DNA of 64,000 nt from DATARR01 sp036376245 (GCA_036376245.1 DASVAS010000037.1:186001-250000), one strand, 5' to 3'. Shown: positions 51,558 to 60,320, counted from the first letter of the stretch. The notes: generated by a model not told the origin, from the letters alone. Made by a program: numbers and translations.

Positions 51558-53318
51558 ATGACCGAGCCCGTCACCGCTCAGCCGCCCGTGTTCCTCGATT
51601 CTCTCCCGCCATGGGCGACGGAGCTGGTGCGGGCCGTCACCGCCAAGCAGGCGAACACGTTCGTGCTGCACGGCGTGCCGGCGGACCTGATCCCGATCCG
51701 GGACTCGAACGGTCTGCGCTTCCTCTCCCTGGACGACTTCCTGGTCCAGCGGCTCTTCGCCGGCTGGTCCTCGATCGTCACCTATAACCGGGCCGAGGGG
51801 CTGGGCTTCGCCAGCCAGGTCGCCCGCAGCCACTTCCAGGAGCGGCTGCGGGGGTATGACGCCGTCCACGGCACGCGGTGGGCGGAGGGCCTGCCGCGGG
51901 ACGCCCCCAACTGCTTCGCGCTCCTGGACTCCTACTTCCGCCACTGCGCCTCCTTGCAGCCGGCCCGTCCGGTGGTGCTCTTCCTGCCGTTCGCGGAGAC
52001 GGTCGTCCCCGCCGCCGAGGTGGCCCACCGCACGCCCGAGGACCGGGCGGTGCTGGTCTACCTGCGGAAGTGGTCGCAGGACCCCGTCCTGCTGGCCAAG
52101 AACATCGTCGTCGTGATGGTGACCGAGAGCCTCGCCGAGCTGGACCCCAAGCTCCTGCGCTCCAACTCCACCCGCGAGGTGGAGATCGTGCGGCCCGACA
52201 TGGGCGAGCGGATCACCTACCTGGAGGCGGTGCGGTCGCCGGAGTGGTACTCCTCGAAGTCCGACCTGCCGCCGCGGCGACTCGCGGAGCTGACCGCCGG
52301 CATGACGCGGGTGCAGCTCGGGCAGCTCCTGGACGGCGTCGACGCCAACGGCGACCGCCTGACCCGCGACCACGTGCGGGCGGTCAAGAAGGAGGTCATC
52401 GAGACCGAGGGGCTGGGGCTGCTGGAGTACGTGGAGCCCAAGTACGACCTCTCGATGGTCGCCGGCATGCCGGCGGTCAAGGACCGCCTGCGGCGGGCGG
52501 CGCGGGCCATCGCCCGCGGCAACCCGGCGGCGGTGCCGATGGGCTACCTGGTCTGCGGCCCCGTGGGGAGCGCCAAGACCTTCCTGGTGGAGTGCTTCTC
52601 GAACGAGATCGGCTTCCCCTGCGTGAAGCTGAAGAACTTCCGCTCCATGTGGGTGGGCGCCACCGAGTCGAACCTGGAGCGCATCCTCAAGATCCTCTCC
52701 GCCCTCACCCCCGTGGGCGTGGTGGTGGACGAGGCCGACGCCGCCCTGGGCAACCGGGAGCAGCAGGGGGACTCCGGCACCCAGAACCGCGTCTTCGCCC
52801 AGATCGCCGCCTTCATGGGCGACACCCGCAACCGCGGCAAGATCCTCTGGTTCCTGATCACCGCGCGGCCGGACCTGCTGCCGATCGACCTCAAGCGCCA
52901 GGGCCGGGCCGAGGAGCACATCCCGCTCTTCTACCCGGAGACGGCGGCGGAGTACGACGAGATCTACAAGGTGATGCTGAAGAAGCTGAGCCTGAAGACG
53001 CCGGTCCAGTCCATCACCGAAGTCGCCACCGAGGACCAGTACCTGGGCCTCTCGGGCTCGGACCTGGAGGCCGTGCTGGTGCGCGCCGCCCTGGAGGCGG
53101 AGGCGGCGGAATCCTCCGAGGTCAAGGCCGAGCACCTCCAGAAGGCCTTCGCGGACTTCATCCCCCCGGCCAACACCCGCGAGCGCGAGATGCAGATCCT
53201 CTGCGCCATCCTCGAGTCCACCAGCCGCGAGCTCCTCCCCGAGCGCTTCCGGGCGCTCGACCGCGGGGACGTCCAGGCGCGGATCAGCGAGATCAAGCGC
53301 GAGCTGCGGCTGATCTAG
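51558..53318 (+). CDS. AAA ATPase, Ycf46-like, with degenerate N-terminal domain
   Basis: 586 aa. The N-terminal 230 aa look like a degenerate AAA/P-loop domain without Walker A (VVLFLPFAETVVP; NIVVVMVTESLAELDPKLLR). The C-terminal AAA core has Walker A GPVGSAKT (334-341, an Ala replacing the usual Gly), pore-loop region FRSMWVGATESNLERI, Walker B VVVDEADAALG and the TARPDLLPIDLKRQGRAEEH sensor/arginine-finger part. The link region (VIETEGLGLLEYVEPKYDL) resembles Ycf46-type ATPases. Last gene of the PspA operon; a disassembly motor for PspA polymers is an attractive but unproven role. Confidence 0.85.
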   Translation: MTEPVTAQPPVFLDSLPPWATELVRAVTAKQANTFVLHGVPADLIPIRDSNGLRFLSLDDFLVQRLFAGWSSIVTYNRAEGLGFASQVARSHFQERLRGYDAVHGTRWAEGLPRDAPNCFALLDSYFRHCASLQPARPVVLFLPFAETVVPAAEVAHRTPEDRAVLVYLRKWSQDPVLLAKNIVVVMVTESLAELDPKLLRSNSTREVEIVRPDMGERITYLEAVRSPEWYSSKSDLPPRRLAELTAGMTRVQLGQLLDGVDANGDRLTRDHVRAVKKEVIETEGLGLLEYVEPKYDLSMVAGMPAVKDRLRRAARAIARGNPAAVPMGYLVCGPVGSAKTFLVECFSNEIGFPCVKLKNFRSMWVGATESNLERILKILSALTPVGVVVDEADAALGNREQQGDSGTQNRVFAQIAAFMGDTRNRGKILWFLITARPDLLPIDLKRQGRAEEHIPLFYPETAAEYDEIYKVMLKKLSLKTPVQSITEVATEDQYLGLSGSDLEAVLVRAALEAEAAESSEVKAEHLQKAFADFIPPANTREREMQILCAILESTSRELLPERFRALDRGDVQARISEIKRELRLI

Positions 53319-53332
53319 TTCTCCTCTAGTTC

Positions 53333-53414
53333 TCCCTGGGAGCGCCGGCGTCCCGCCGGCAGACTTACTAGTCTTTTAGTGTGTTGGCCGGCGGGACGCC
53401 GGCGCTCCCAGGGA
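53333..53414. repeat. Palindromic repeat, perfect 28-bp stem with 26-nt loop (copy 2)
   Basis: 53333-53360 and 53387-53414 are exact reverse complements; the loop 53361-53386 has the same length as in the 10350 copy and a similar AT-rich character with CTAA/TTAG-type bases. Sits between the AAA gene and the LacI promoter, where it could terminate the PspA operon. Confidence 0.9.
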
Positions 53415-53424
53415 AGGCTTTGCC

Positions 53425-53454
53425 TTGACAACCACGTCACAACCCGCCTACATT
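53425..53454 (+). promoter_or_regulatory. Promoter of the LacI-family gene
   Basis: TTGACA (53425) and TACATT (53449) with an 18-bp spacer. Confidence 0.7.
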
Positions 53455-53466
53455 CACCCCCGGGCA

Positions 53467-53480
53467 TGTAAACGGTTACA
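53467..53480 (+). promoter_or_regulatory. LacI-type operator
   Basis: TGTAAACGGTTACA, one substitution from the perfect LacI/CcpA-like palindrome TGTAAACGTTTACA. It lies 5 nt before the LacI start and would block early transcription or initiation, so the regulator probably represses itself. Confidence 0.65.
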
Positions 53481-53485
53481 CTCCT

Positions 53486-54556
53486 ATGAGCGTCACCATC
53501 AAAGAGGTCGCTCGGGAGGCCGGGGTTTCGGTGGCTACGGTCTCCCGGGTGTTCAACGGCAAAGGCCCCGTCCAGGAAGAGACGCGCCAGCGCATCCTGG
53601 AGGTCGCCGCCCGTCTGCGCTACGTCCCGCACGCGGGGGCCCGCGGCCTCACCACCAACCGCACGGGCGCCCTGGGCGTCCTCCTGCCCGACCTCTACGG
53701 CGAGTTCTTCTCCGAGGTCATCCGCGGCATCGACCTGACGGCCCGGCGCGGCGGCTATCACGTCCTGGTCTCCAGCTCCCACAGCGACCGCAGCGAGGTC
53801 GAGGCCGTGCTGCGCGCCCTGTGGGGACGGGTGGACGGCCTGGTCGTGATGTCCCCCGAGGCCGACGCCCAGGCCCTCCAGGCCAACCTCCCCGCGTCGT
53901 TTCCCGTCGTGCTGCTCAACTGCCAGGCCGACGGCGACGACTTCGGGTCGATCAACATCGACAACTACGGCGGCGCGCTCGGCATGACGCGCCACCTGAT
54001 CCAGCTCGGACACCGGCGCATCGCCTTCCTCGGCGGCGCGCCGGGAAACCTCGACGCCCGCGAGCGCCTGCGCGGCTTCCGCGACGCCGTGCGGACCTAC
54101 GGCGGCGAACGGGTCGCCGCGATCGAGATCGCCGGCGACTTCGGCGAGGAGTCGGGGCACCGCGCCGGCGGCGAGATCCTGCGGCTCGATCCGCGCCCCA
54201 CCGCCGTGTTCGCGGCCAACGACTCCATGGCCGTCGGCCTGCTCTCGGCCCTGCAGGAGGCCGGGATGCGGGTCCCTGGCGACATCGCGGTCGCCGGCTT
54301 CGACGACATCCCCATCGCCCGGTTCCTGACGCCGCCGCTCACCACCGTGCGGGTCGGCATCGCCGAGCTGGGGGCGCGGGCGCTCGAAAGGCTGCTCGCG
54401 GCCATGGAAGGCGGGGAGACCCACGAGCGGCGGCACGAGGTGCTCGCCACGAGCCTGGTGATCCGGGGCTCGTGCGGCGCCGCGGCGCCGGCCGTGGAGA
54501 CGGTTCCCGAGGGAAATCCGATGAATGATCTTCACCCAAGGAGGTGGGTACGATGA
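53486..54556 (+). CDS. LacI-family transcriptional regulator
   Basis: 356 aa. HTH in TIKEVAREAGVSVATVSRVF, hinge helix around residues 48-60, then a periplasmic-binding-fold effector domain (GVLLPDLYGEFFSEVIRGID; GRVDGLVVMSPEADA; AVFAANDSMAVGLLSAL; DIAVAGFDDIPIARFLTPPL). It controls sugar uptake genes that follow. Its stop overlaps the start of the TonB-receptor remnant by ATGA, with AAGGAGGTG placed to translate that start. It is intact although the locus downstream is broken. Confidence 0.93.
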   Translation: MSVTIKEVAREAGVSVATVSRVFNGKGPVQEETRQRILEVAARLRYVPHAGARGLTTNRTGALGVLLPDLYGEFFSEVIRGIDLTARRGGYHVLVSSSHSDRSEVEAVLRALWGRVDGLVVMSPEADAQALQANLPASFPVVLLNCQADGDDFGSINIDNYGGALGMTRHLIQLGHRRIAFLGGAPGNLDARERLRGFRDAVRTYGGERVAAIEIAGDFGEESGHRAGGEILRLDPRPTAVFAANDSMAVGLLSALQEAGMRVPGDIAVAGFDDIPIARFLTPPLTTVRVGIAELGARALERLLAAMEGGETHERRHEVLATSLVIRGSCGAAAPAVETVPEGNPMNDLHPRRWVR

Positions 54557-54905
54557 GAAAGGCAGGCATCCATGGAGGGGGGATCGCGGGGCTGCTGCTC
54601 CTGCTGATCCTCGGGACCGTTTCGGGGGTCCGGGCCCAGACCAGCACGTCGTCCATCCAGGGCGTGATTCTGGACCAGTCGGGGCCGATCGCCGACGCCA
54701 CCGTCGAAGTGACAGGAACCGAGAGCGGCTTCAAGCGGACCGCCAAGACCGGTCCGGACGGCCGCTTTTCTCTGCCCGGCCTCACCCCGGGCGTCTATAC
54801 GCTGACCGTCTCTTCCGCGGCCTACGCGCCGGCAAGGACAAGGACGCCACGCAGGACTTCAAGCAGGACCGCATCGGACTGCGCGACGACCTCCCCACCG
54901 CCCTC
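54553..54905 (+). pseudogene. TonB-dependent receptor, internally deleted and truncated
   Basis: The N-terminus is good: signal peptide, then a carboxypeptidase-regulatory-like domain (SIQGVILDQSGPIADATVEV; FSLPGLTPGVYTLTVSS). At about 54825 the frame changes and the next phase reads GKDKDATQDFKQDRIGLRDD, a fragment that looks like receptor barrel from far downstream. Nothing of a barrel follows: a minus-strand gene begins at 54917. A deletion of at least 1.5 kb plus a frame change is implied, because such receptors are 900-1100 aa. Homologous loci use this receptor to import oligosaccharides. Confidence 0.7.
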
Positions 54906-54916
54906 TGCCGCTCGGC

Positions 54917-55567
54917 TCATCCTTCCTTAACCGGGGTGATCACAAAGTCCTTTCCGGCGACCTCAAGCAGACGCCATAATGCACAGAGATCGTGCCGGAA
55001 AAGGGTTTCGAGGCCCGCCCTCCAAGAGAAGAAAGAAGCTACGCAAACTACGAGAGCGAAAAGCAACCAGGCCAGTCCCAGCCGCGGCTCCCTGGCAAGT
55101 TGCCAGACACCGAACAGCAGCAGCACGGGCAACCCCGCGAGCATGACCTCGCATAGGTTCTTCTCCGCCTGGATCTTGAGCAGCCTGAGACCCTCGTCCG
55201 GCAAAGAACGACTGATACAGCTGATGACAATTCGTGTATCCGGAAGCTCGACTCGCCCAGGCTGATCTTTTGCTTTGATGTCACAGTAGATCTTATAGAG
55301 AGGATCCGGGTCATTGGTTCCTTTCTTCTTCTGAAGCCTCAGCTCTATGAGATCCCAAATCTGCTTCAGGATCAACGCGATGAAATAGGCGAACAAAACG
55401 AAGACTAGACCCGTGCCGAACGTTGCGCCCGACAGATACTTAATGAGCTCTCTACCCCCTTCCGCGGGCCCTTCGCTGACGAGTAACGCCGCTAAGAGCA
55501 GCACGGAGCCAGGGACGACCCTGGCTACAACGTCAAAAAAGACTTCGGGAATGACTTCCCAGTTCAT
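54917..55567 (-). CDS. Membrane protein of unknown function inside the broken sugar locus
   Basis: 216 aa. Four hydrophobic segments (VARVVPGSVLLLAALLV; GTGLVFVLFAYFIALILKQI; VMLAGLPVLLLFGVW; LAWLLFALVVCVASFFSW) around a cytoplasmic loop with LPDTRIVISCIS. GC content and codon use are visibly lower than in the neighbours. It lies between the receptor remnant and the headless permease, so it came in with, or was revealed by, the rearrangement. I recognise no family. Confidence 0.65.
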   Translation of the reverse strand: MNWEVIPEVFFDVVARVVPGSVLLLAALLVSEGPAEGGRELIKYLSGATFGTGLVFVLFAYFIALILKQIWDLIELRLQKKKGTNDPDPLYKIYCDIKAKDQPGRVELPDTRIVISCISRSLPDEGLRLLKIQAEKNLCEVMLAGLPVLLLFGVWQLAREPRLGLAWLLFALVVCVASFFSWRAGLETLFRHDLCALWRLLEVAGKDFVITPVKEG

Positions 55568-55655
55568 TCTGCACCTCCAGCGATCAGAGCTTCCAGCAGC
55601 TAATCAAGTATGTTACCAAATCTTGATAGCAGAAACCAGTAGGTCCGGCTGATAG

Positions 55656-56405
55656 CCGTCCAGGCCCCCCCGTGCTTCCCCGCTGGAGAACTACCGCAAG
55701 CTGCTCACCGACGGCGTCTTCTGGATCGCGCTCCGCAACACCCTGATCTTCGCCCTGGTGGGCGGTCCCCTGACGCTGGTCCTCTCGCTCGGGGCGGCGC
55801 TGCTGGTGAACTCCCGCCTCGCCCGCTTCAAGGGATTCTTTCGCACCGTCTTCTTCGCGCCGGTGGTGACGACGCTGGTGGGCGTGGCCGTGGTCTGGCG
55901 CTACCTCTACCACCCGCGCTTCGGCCTGATCAATTACGTCCTGGGATGGTTCGGAATCCCGCCTCTCGACTGGCTGTCGGACACCACCTGGGCGCTGCCG
56001 GCGATCATCCTGCTTTCGATCTGGAAGAATTTCGGCTACGCCATGGTCCTCTTCCTGGCCGGGCTTCAGAGCATCCCGCCGCAGCTCTACGAGGCGGCCC
56101 GCATCGACGGCGCGGGAATCTGGCGCGAGCTCCGCCACGTGACGCTGCCGCTGCTCGCTCCCACCTTCCTGTACGTGGGGATCATCACCTCCATCGGCTA
56201 CTTGCAGATCTTCGCCGAGCCCTACGTGATGACCCGCGGAGGCGGCCCGGTGAACAGCACGCTCACGGTGGTGCTGTTCATGTACAAGGAAGGCTTCCGC
56301 TGGTGGAACATGGGCTTCGCGGCGGCCGTGGCGCTCGTGCTGTTCCTGGTGATCCTCGCCGCGACGCTGCTGCAGATCCGCTTGCAGCGAAGGGGGATGG
56401 AATGA
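55656..56405 (+). pseudogene. Sugar ABC permease (MalF-like), N-terminus missing
   Basis: The frame opens after a TAG at 55653 with no start or ribosome site; recognisable sequence begins at 55686 (ENYRKLLTDGVFWIALRNTL), which in intact proteins lies roughly 60 residues from the start. The remainder is complete: five membrane segments, the EAA loop YEAARIDGAGIWRELRHVTL and the stop overlapping the next gene by ATGA. A GTG at 55758 could restart translation but would lack the first membrane segments. Almost certainly non-functional. Confidence 0.8.
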
Positions 56406-57223
56406 GGAAGGCGATCCCCAGCATCCTCATCAACGCCGCGCTCCTGCTGCTGGCCGCCGCCACCCTGCTGCCGCTGGTCTGGATGGTCTCCGCCTCGCTG
56501 ATGCCGGCGGGCGAGGCCAACACCGAGCCGCCGCGGTTCTTTCCCAGCGCGGTCACCTGGGTGCATTACCAGGAGCTGTTCACGCGCCTGGATCTCGGCC
56601 GCCATTTCCTGAACAGTTTCCTGATCGCCGCCACGGTCACGGTGATCTCGCTGCTCCTGAACTCGATGGCGGGCTACGCCTTCGCCAAGCTGCGCTTCCC
56701 CGGCCGGGACCGCATGTTCGCCTTCCTGATCGCGGCCATGGTGATCCCGACCCAGATCTCGATGCTGCCGCTGTTCCTGGTGATGAAGTCGCTGGGGCTG
56801 GTGAATTCCTACTGGGGCGTGATGCTGCCGAGCCTGGCCACGATCCTGGGGATCTTCCTCGTCCGCCAATACGCCCTCTCCGTGCCCTCGGAGCTGCTGG
56901 ACGCCGCCCGCATCGACGGCGCCAGCGAATGGCGGATCTACTGGTCGATCGTGCTCCCTCTCTGCAAGCCGGTCCTGGTCACCATGGGCGTCTTCAATTT
57001 CCTCGCCATGTGGAACGACTTCATGTGGCCGCTGATCATCCTCTCGGACGACTCCAAATACACCCTGCCGGTGGCGCTCGCCAACCTGGTCGGCGAGCAC
57101 GTGCAGGATACCGAATTGATGATGGCCAGCGCCGTCCTCACCGTCCTTCCCGTCCTGCTGGTCTTCCTGATCCTTCAGCGGCAATACATCGCGGGCATCA
57201 CGCTGGGGGGGGTCAAGGAATGA
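56402..57223 (+). CDS. Sugar ABC transporter permease (MalG-like)
   Basis: 273 aa, ATG overlapping the upstream stop. Six membrane segments and the EAA motif LLDAARIDGASEWRIYWSIV, followed by the LPLCKPVLVTMGVFNF segment. It is full length and in frame. Without its partner permease, binding protein and ATPase nearby, it may be unused here. It overlaps the next gene by ATGA at 57220. Confidence 0.88.
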   Translation: MRKAIPSILINAALLLLAAATLLPLVWMVSASLMPAGEANTEPPRFFPSAVTWVHYQELFTRLDLGRHFLNSFLIAATVTVISLLLNSMAGYAFAKLRFPGRDRMFAFLIAAMVIPTQISMLPLFLVMKSLGLVNSYWGVMLPSLATILGIFLVRQYALSVPSELLDAARIDGASEWRIYWSIVLPLCKPVLVTMGVFNFLAMWNDFMWPLIILSDDSKYTLPVALANLVGEHVQDTELMMASAVLTVLPVLLVFLILQRQYIAGITLGGVKE

Positions 57224-57675
57224 AGAATCTCGTTCTCGCCTTGCTGCTGATGGCAGCCGCCCCTTCCCCTCGGATCCTCGATAACTTTGACGACGTCTCG
57301 CGCTGGAAGGTGCTCCCCTCGGACGGCATCGCGGCTTCGATCTCGCCGGCGGACGGCGGCCTGCGCCTCGACTACGATTTCCAGGGCCGGGGCGGATACG
57401 CGGTGGTGCGGCGGGAGATCCCGCTCGACCTGCCGGAGAACTACGAGTTCACCTTCCGCATCCGTGGCGAAGGCCTGCCCAACACCCTGGAATTCAAGCT
57501 GGTCGATCCCACGAAGGAGAACGTCTGGTGGGTCACCCGCCGGGACTTCGAGCCGCCCCTCACCGGGAGAGGGGCACCCCCTCCCCAAGGCAAAAACCGA
57601 AGGCTTTGTCTGCTTTTTGGTTTCCCCTCTTCTCCCGGTGAGGGAGGGAGGGAGGGATCGGGAGAGGAGGGGTAG
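57220..57675 (+). pseudogene. Secreted carbohydrate-binding-like protein, truncated by a repeat
   Basis: The first 112 residues are coherent: signal peptide (to about APS), then a beta-rich domain (ILDNFDDVSRWKVLPSDG; YEFTFRIRGEGLPNTLEF; VWWVTRRDFEPP) resembling jelly-roll carbohydrate-binding modules of secreted enzymes. From 57556 the frame reads the palindromic element and stops at 57675. A catalytic or further binding region is expected but absent. Last gene of the sugar-uptake locus. Confidence 0.7.
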
Positions 57676-58382
57676 GGGTGGTGAGGGCCGCGGCGCTCAA
57701 GCGCCGCGAACGCGCGGCGGCGGACCCTCCACAACCAATAGAACATCGCGCCGAACAGAAGCAGGATTGGCAGCGCGCGCATCGGCCCGCTCGTAAAGGG
57801 CTCCGGGAGGATCTTCGCGACGCGCTCGCGGATCGAGAAGAACGATCCGGCCGCGATGAACAACGCGAAGCACATGCGCCACAGATGGCGCGCCAGGCGC
57901 CGCCCGCCGCGCGGCATGCCGGAGCGCAGGATGCGCACGTCACCGATGGCCGCCAGGGTCATGACGGTGGCGAGGACGAAGGACATCACACCGATCGTGC
58001 GAAACGGGACGCCGCCGGGGGACGGGCCAGGGGTGTTGAAAGCCTTCACGCCGCTCACGATGGTGCCGAGCGCGAGTCCGACGATGCCCGTCAGCGCAAC
58101 GGCGTCGATACGGCGGGTCCATGGCGACACGGGGCGGACGGCCGTCAGCGCCGTGCCGACAAAGTAGGCCGTCATGAAACCGACGAACACATTCGTGTCG
58201 TTAATGGAGTTCTTGAGAAACCCCATGATCGAGGCGCTGAAGCCCATGACGAGCATGGCGTAGACGAACAGCAGCCCGCTGCGGCGGTGGGTGGTCCCGC
58301 CTTTCTTCACGATCAGAGCGACGGCGCCGAGAACGATGGCGAGCCCGCCAGCGGCAATGTGGATCGGTAAGAGCACTTGCAT
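57441..58382 (-). CDS. Multi-pass membrane protein, C-terminus extended through a repeat
   Basis: 313 aa. Seven or so hydrophobic segments from the ATG at 58382 to about residue 225 (IHIAAGGLAIVLGAVALIV; LALGTIVSG; MSFVLATVMTLAAIG; ALPILLLFGAMFYWLW). After ERRGPHHPYPSSPDPS the frame runs through the palindromic element and the antisense of the truncated plus-strand gene, and stops at 57441. The native C-terminus was therefore probably near RRRAFAALERRG (57690). It follows the DUF4386 gene by 14 nt. The family is DUF2306-like at best; function unknown. Confidence 0.65.
   Translation of the reverse strand: MQVLLPIHIAAGGLAIVLGAVALIVKKGGTTHRRSGLLFVYAMLVMGFSASIMGFLKNSINDTNVFVGFMTAYFVGTALTAVRPVSPWTRRIDAVALTGIVGLALGTIVSGVKAFNTPGPSPGGVPFRTIGVMSFVLATVMTLAAIGDVRILRSGMPRGGRRLARHLWRMCFALFIAAGSFFSIRERVAKILPEPFTSGPMRALPILLLFGAMFYWLWRVRRRAFAALERRGPHHPYPSSPDPSLPPSPGEEGKPKSRQSLRFLPWGGGAPLPVRGGSKSRRVTHQTFSFVGSTSLNSRVLGRPSPRMRKVNS
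57556..57687. repeat. MITE-like element with inverted ends
   Basis: Short left end CCCCTCACCGGGAGAGGGG (57556-57574), a core with its own inverted bases (GGCAAAAACC near 57589 and GCTTTTTGG near 57612), and a full right end (57626-57687) finishing GGTGAGGG. Same family as 7025 and 20728. It interrupts the plus-strand truncated gene and is read through by the minus-strand membrane-protein gene. Confidence 0.8.
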
Positions 58383-58396
58383 GGTAGTACCTCCAG

Positions 58397-59119
58397 TCAG
58401 GCCGCGGGAACGCTGGCGAGCGAACGCCATCTTTCGGTTTCCACCCCTTTGATCAGCAGCCACACCGCGAAGGACATCTCGCCGACAAACACCGGAACGG
58501 CCATGATCATGAACGCGGGACCGGCGAATTGCGGCGCGAGCACCAGCACGAAGCTGTTGAACATGTACGCCAGTCCGGCAAGCTGGTACAGGACGCCTAC
58601 CGGCTTCGGCAGATAGCCCGACGTGAAGATCAGATATCCCGTAACGAGAAAGAACGGGCCGAACAGCAGCAGGGCGATTCCGAATCCGAACACATGGGCC
58701 TTCATAGCCAGCGCGGTCATCGCCTGGAGTTGCCCGGGCGTGAACGCGGTCAGGTAGGCGTTGCTGCCGAGCGGGAACAGTGCCTCCACGAGCTGAATCG
58801 AATACGCGCTTTCTACGGCGGTGCCGATGATGTTGAACAGCAGCGCCAGCAACGCCAGCTCTTTCTGAACCGGCCTCGTCAAAACGTAGAGGATCAGCGC
58901 GAGTGGGATGGCAATGATCATCATCAGCAGCTCGAGGGCAATGCCGGTCCGCCAGAGCATCTCCATCGTCCGCAGATTGGCGAACGTCGCCGCCGCATCG
59001 CCGGCGACCATGATGCGGCCGCGGATGAAGAACTCTTCGATGATGCCGATTGCGATCATGGTCAGATACAGAATGCCTCCCACTCTCGCGTAGACCTGTG
59101 GATTGATTTCCTTGTTCAT
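58397..59119 (-). CDS. DUF4386 membrane protein
   Basis: 240 aa. Six membrane segments and the DUF4386 landmarks ARVGGILYLTMIAIGIIEEF, LRTMEMLWRTGIALELLMMI and LPKPVGVLYQLAGLAYMFNS. No enzymatic function is known for the family. It is followed on the same strand by the multi-pass protein gene and preceded by a 137-bp gap to a divergent membrane-protein gene. Confidence 0.8.
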   Translation of the reverse strand: MNKEINPQVYARVGGILYLTMIAIGIIEEFFIRGRIMVAGDAAATFANLRTMEMLWRTGIALELLMMIIAIPLALILYVLTRPVQKELALLALLFNIIGTAVESAYSIQLVEALFPLGSNAYLTAFTPGQLQAMTALAMKAHVFGFGIALLLFGPFFLVTGYLIFTSGYLPKPVGVLYQLAGLAYMFNSFVLVLAPQFAGPAFMIMAVPVFVGEMSFAVWLLIKGVETERWRSLASVPAA

Positions 59120-59256
59120 TCGCAGCCTCCGGTGTGTGTTTCGTCACATCATGGCGAGGCTTTGCTGAACGGACCCTGAACGGTCTGTTCAGCGGCCGTT
59201 CAGCCGGCACACCCTAGGCTGCCCGACAGGATCATCGCTGACGAAGGGAGCTTTCA

Positions 59257-59649
59257 ATGAGGCAGAACGTCCTGTTGACCACCACATCCGTGCTCACGAT
59301 CCTCTTCCTGACGTTGCACCTGGCGGACGACATCGTGCGTGGGTTCGAGCCGGGAAGGCCTTCGAACCTCCTCGCGGTGCCCATCGCGGTCATCTGGCTG
59401 TATGGAACGCTGGTGCTCGCCGAACGGCGATCGGGGTATGTCATCACCCTCCTCGGATCGCTCCTCGGAGCGTTCGTTCCCGTCATCCACTTCCAGGCGG
59501 CGGCAGGCGTCGCCGGCGGCAGGATCGCGAATTCCAGCGGAGCCTTCTTCTTCGTCTGGACGCTGCTCGCAATCGGCGTGTGCGCGGTTTTCTCCGCCAT
59601 CCTCTCGGCGCACGGGCTGTGGAAGCTGCGCCGGCCAAACCGCGTATGA
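59257..59649 (+). CDS. Small four-TM membrane protein
   Basis: 130 aa, AGGGAG 6-12 nt upstream. Four membrane segments (VLTILFLTLHLADD; AVPIAVIWLYGTLVLAE; VITLLGSLLGAFVPVIHF; FFFVWTLLAIGVCAVFSAIL). Conserved-looking but I cannot name a family. It overlaps the OmpR-type regulator start by ATGA, so it belongs to the regulator/kinase operon and may be its input component. Confidence 0.65.
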   Translation: MRQNVLLTTTSVLTILFLTLHLADDIVRGFEPGRPSNLLAVPIAVIWLYGTLVLAERRSGYVITLLGSLLGAFVPVIHFQAAAGVAGGRIANSSGAFFFVWTLLAIGVCAVFSAILSAHGLWKLRRPNRV

Positions 59650-60320
59650 TGGGGACCGTGAGAGTCCTGGTCGTCGAAGATGAATCGCTGCTGGCCAACC
59701 GGCTCGCCACCACACTCGGAGAACGCGGGTATGTAGTCGACATCGCCGCGGATGGAGAGCGCGCCGACTTTCTCGCCAGCACCGAGCCCTACGACGCGGT
59801 CATTCTCGATCTCGGGTTGCCGCGGATCGACGGCTTGACGCTGCTCGAACGCTGGCGGGCCGGCGGGATCGGCGTGCCGGTGCTGGTTCTCACCGCCCGC
59901 GGAAGCTGGAGCGAGAAAGTACGCGGCATCGACGGCGGCGCGGACGACTACCTCACCAAGCCGTTCCAGATGGAGGAGCTGCTGGCGCGGTTGCGCGCTC
60001 TGATCCGGCGAGCGAGCGGACAGCTCACGCCCGAGCTGCGCTGCGGCGCCGTGGTGCTGGACCCGAGGACGTCGCAGGTCACTCTCGACGGCCAGCCGGT
60101 GAAGCTGACCAGCCACGAGCTTCGCGTGCTCTCGTATCTCATGCACCATCGCGGCCGCGTCGTTTCGCAGAGCGAGCTGACTGAGCACATCTACGCGCAG
60201 ACGTTCGACCGTGACTCGAACACCGTCGAAGTGTTCATCGCGCGTCTGCGCCGGAAGCTCGGCGCGTCGACGATCGAGACCGTGCGCGGACTCGGATATC
60301 GCATCGGGATGGAGCCGTGA
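59646..60320 (+). CDS. OmpR/PhoP-family response regulator
   Basis: 224 aa; ATG at 59646 (a second ATG follows directly). Receiver with VEDESLL, phospho-acceptor Asp55 (VILDLGLPRIDG), VLTARGSW and lysine in DDYLTKPF. Winged-helix output domain with TSHELRVLSYLMHHRGRVVS and EVFIARLRRKLG. It overlaps the small membrane-protein gene before it and the kinase after it, so the three genes form one coupled operon. Confidence 0.93.
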   Translation: MMGTVRVLVVEDESLLANRLATTLGERGYVVDIAADGERADFLASTEPYDAVILDLGLPRIDGLTLLERWRAGGIGVPVLVLTARGSWSEKVRGIDGGADDYLTKPFQMEELLARLRALIRRASGQLTPELRCGAVVLDPRTSQVTLDGQPVKLTSHELRVLSYLMHHRGRVVSQSELTEHIYAQTFDRDSNTVEVFIARLRRKLGASTIETVRGLGYRIGMEP

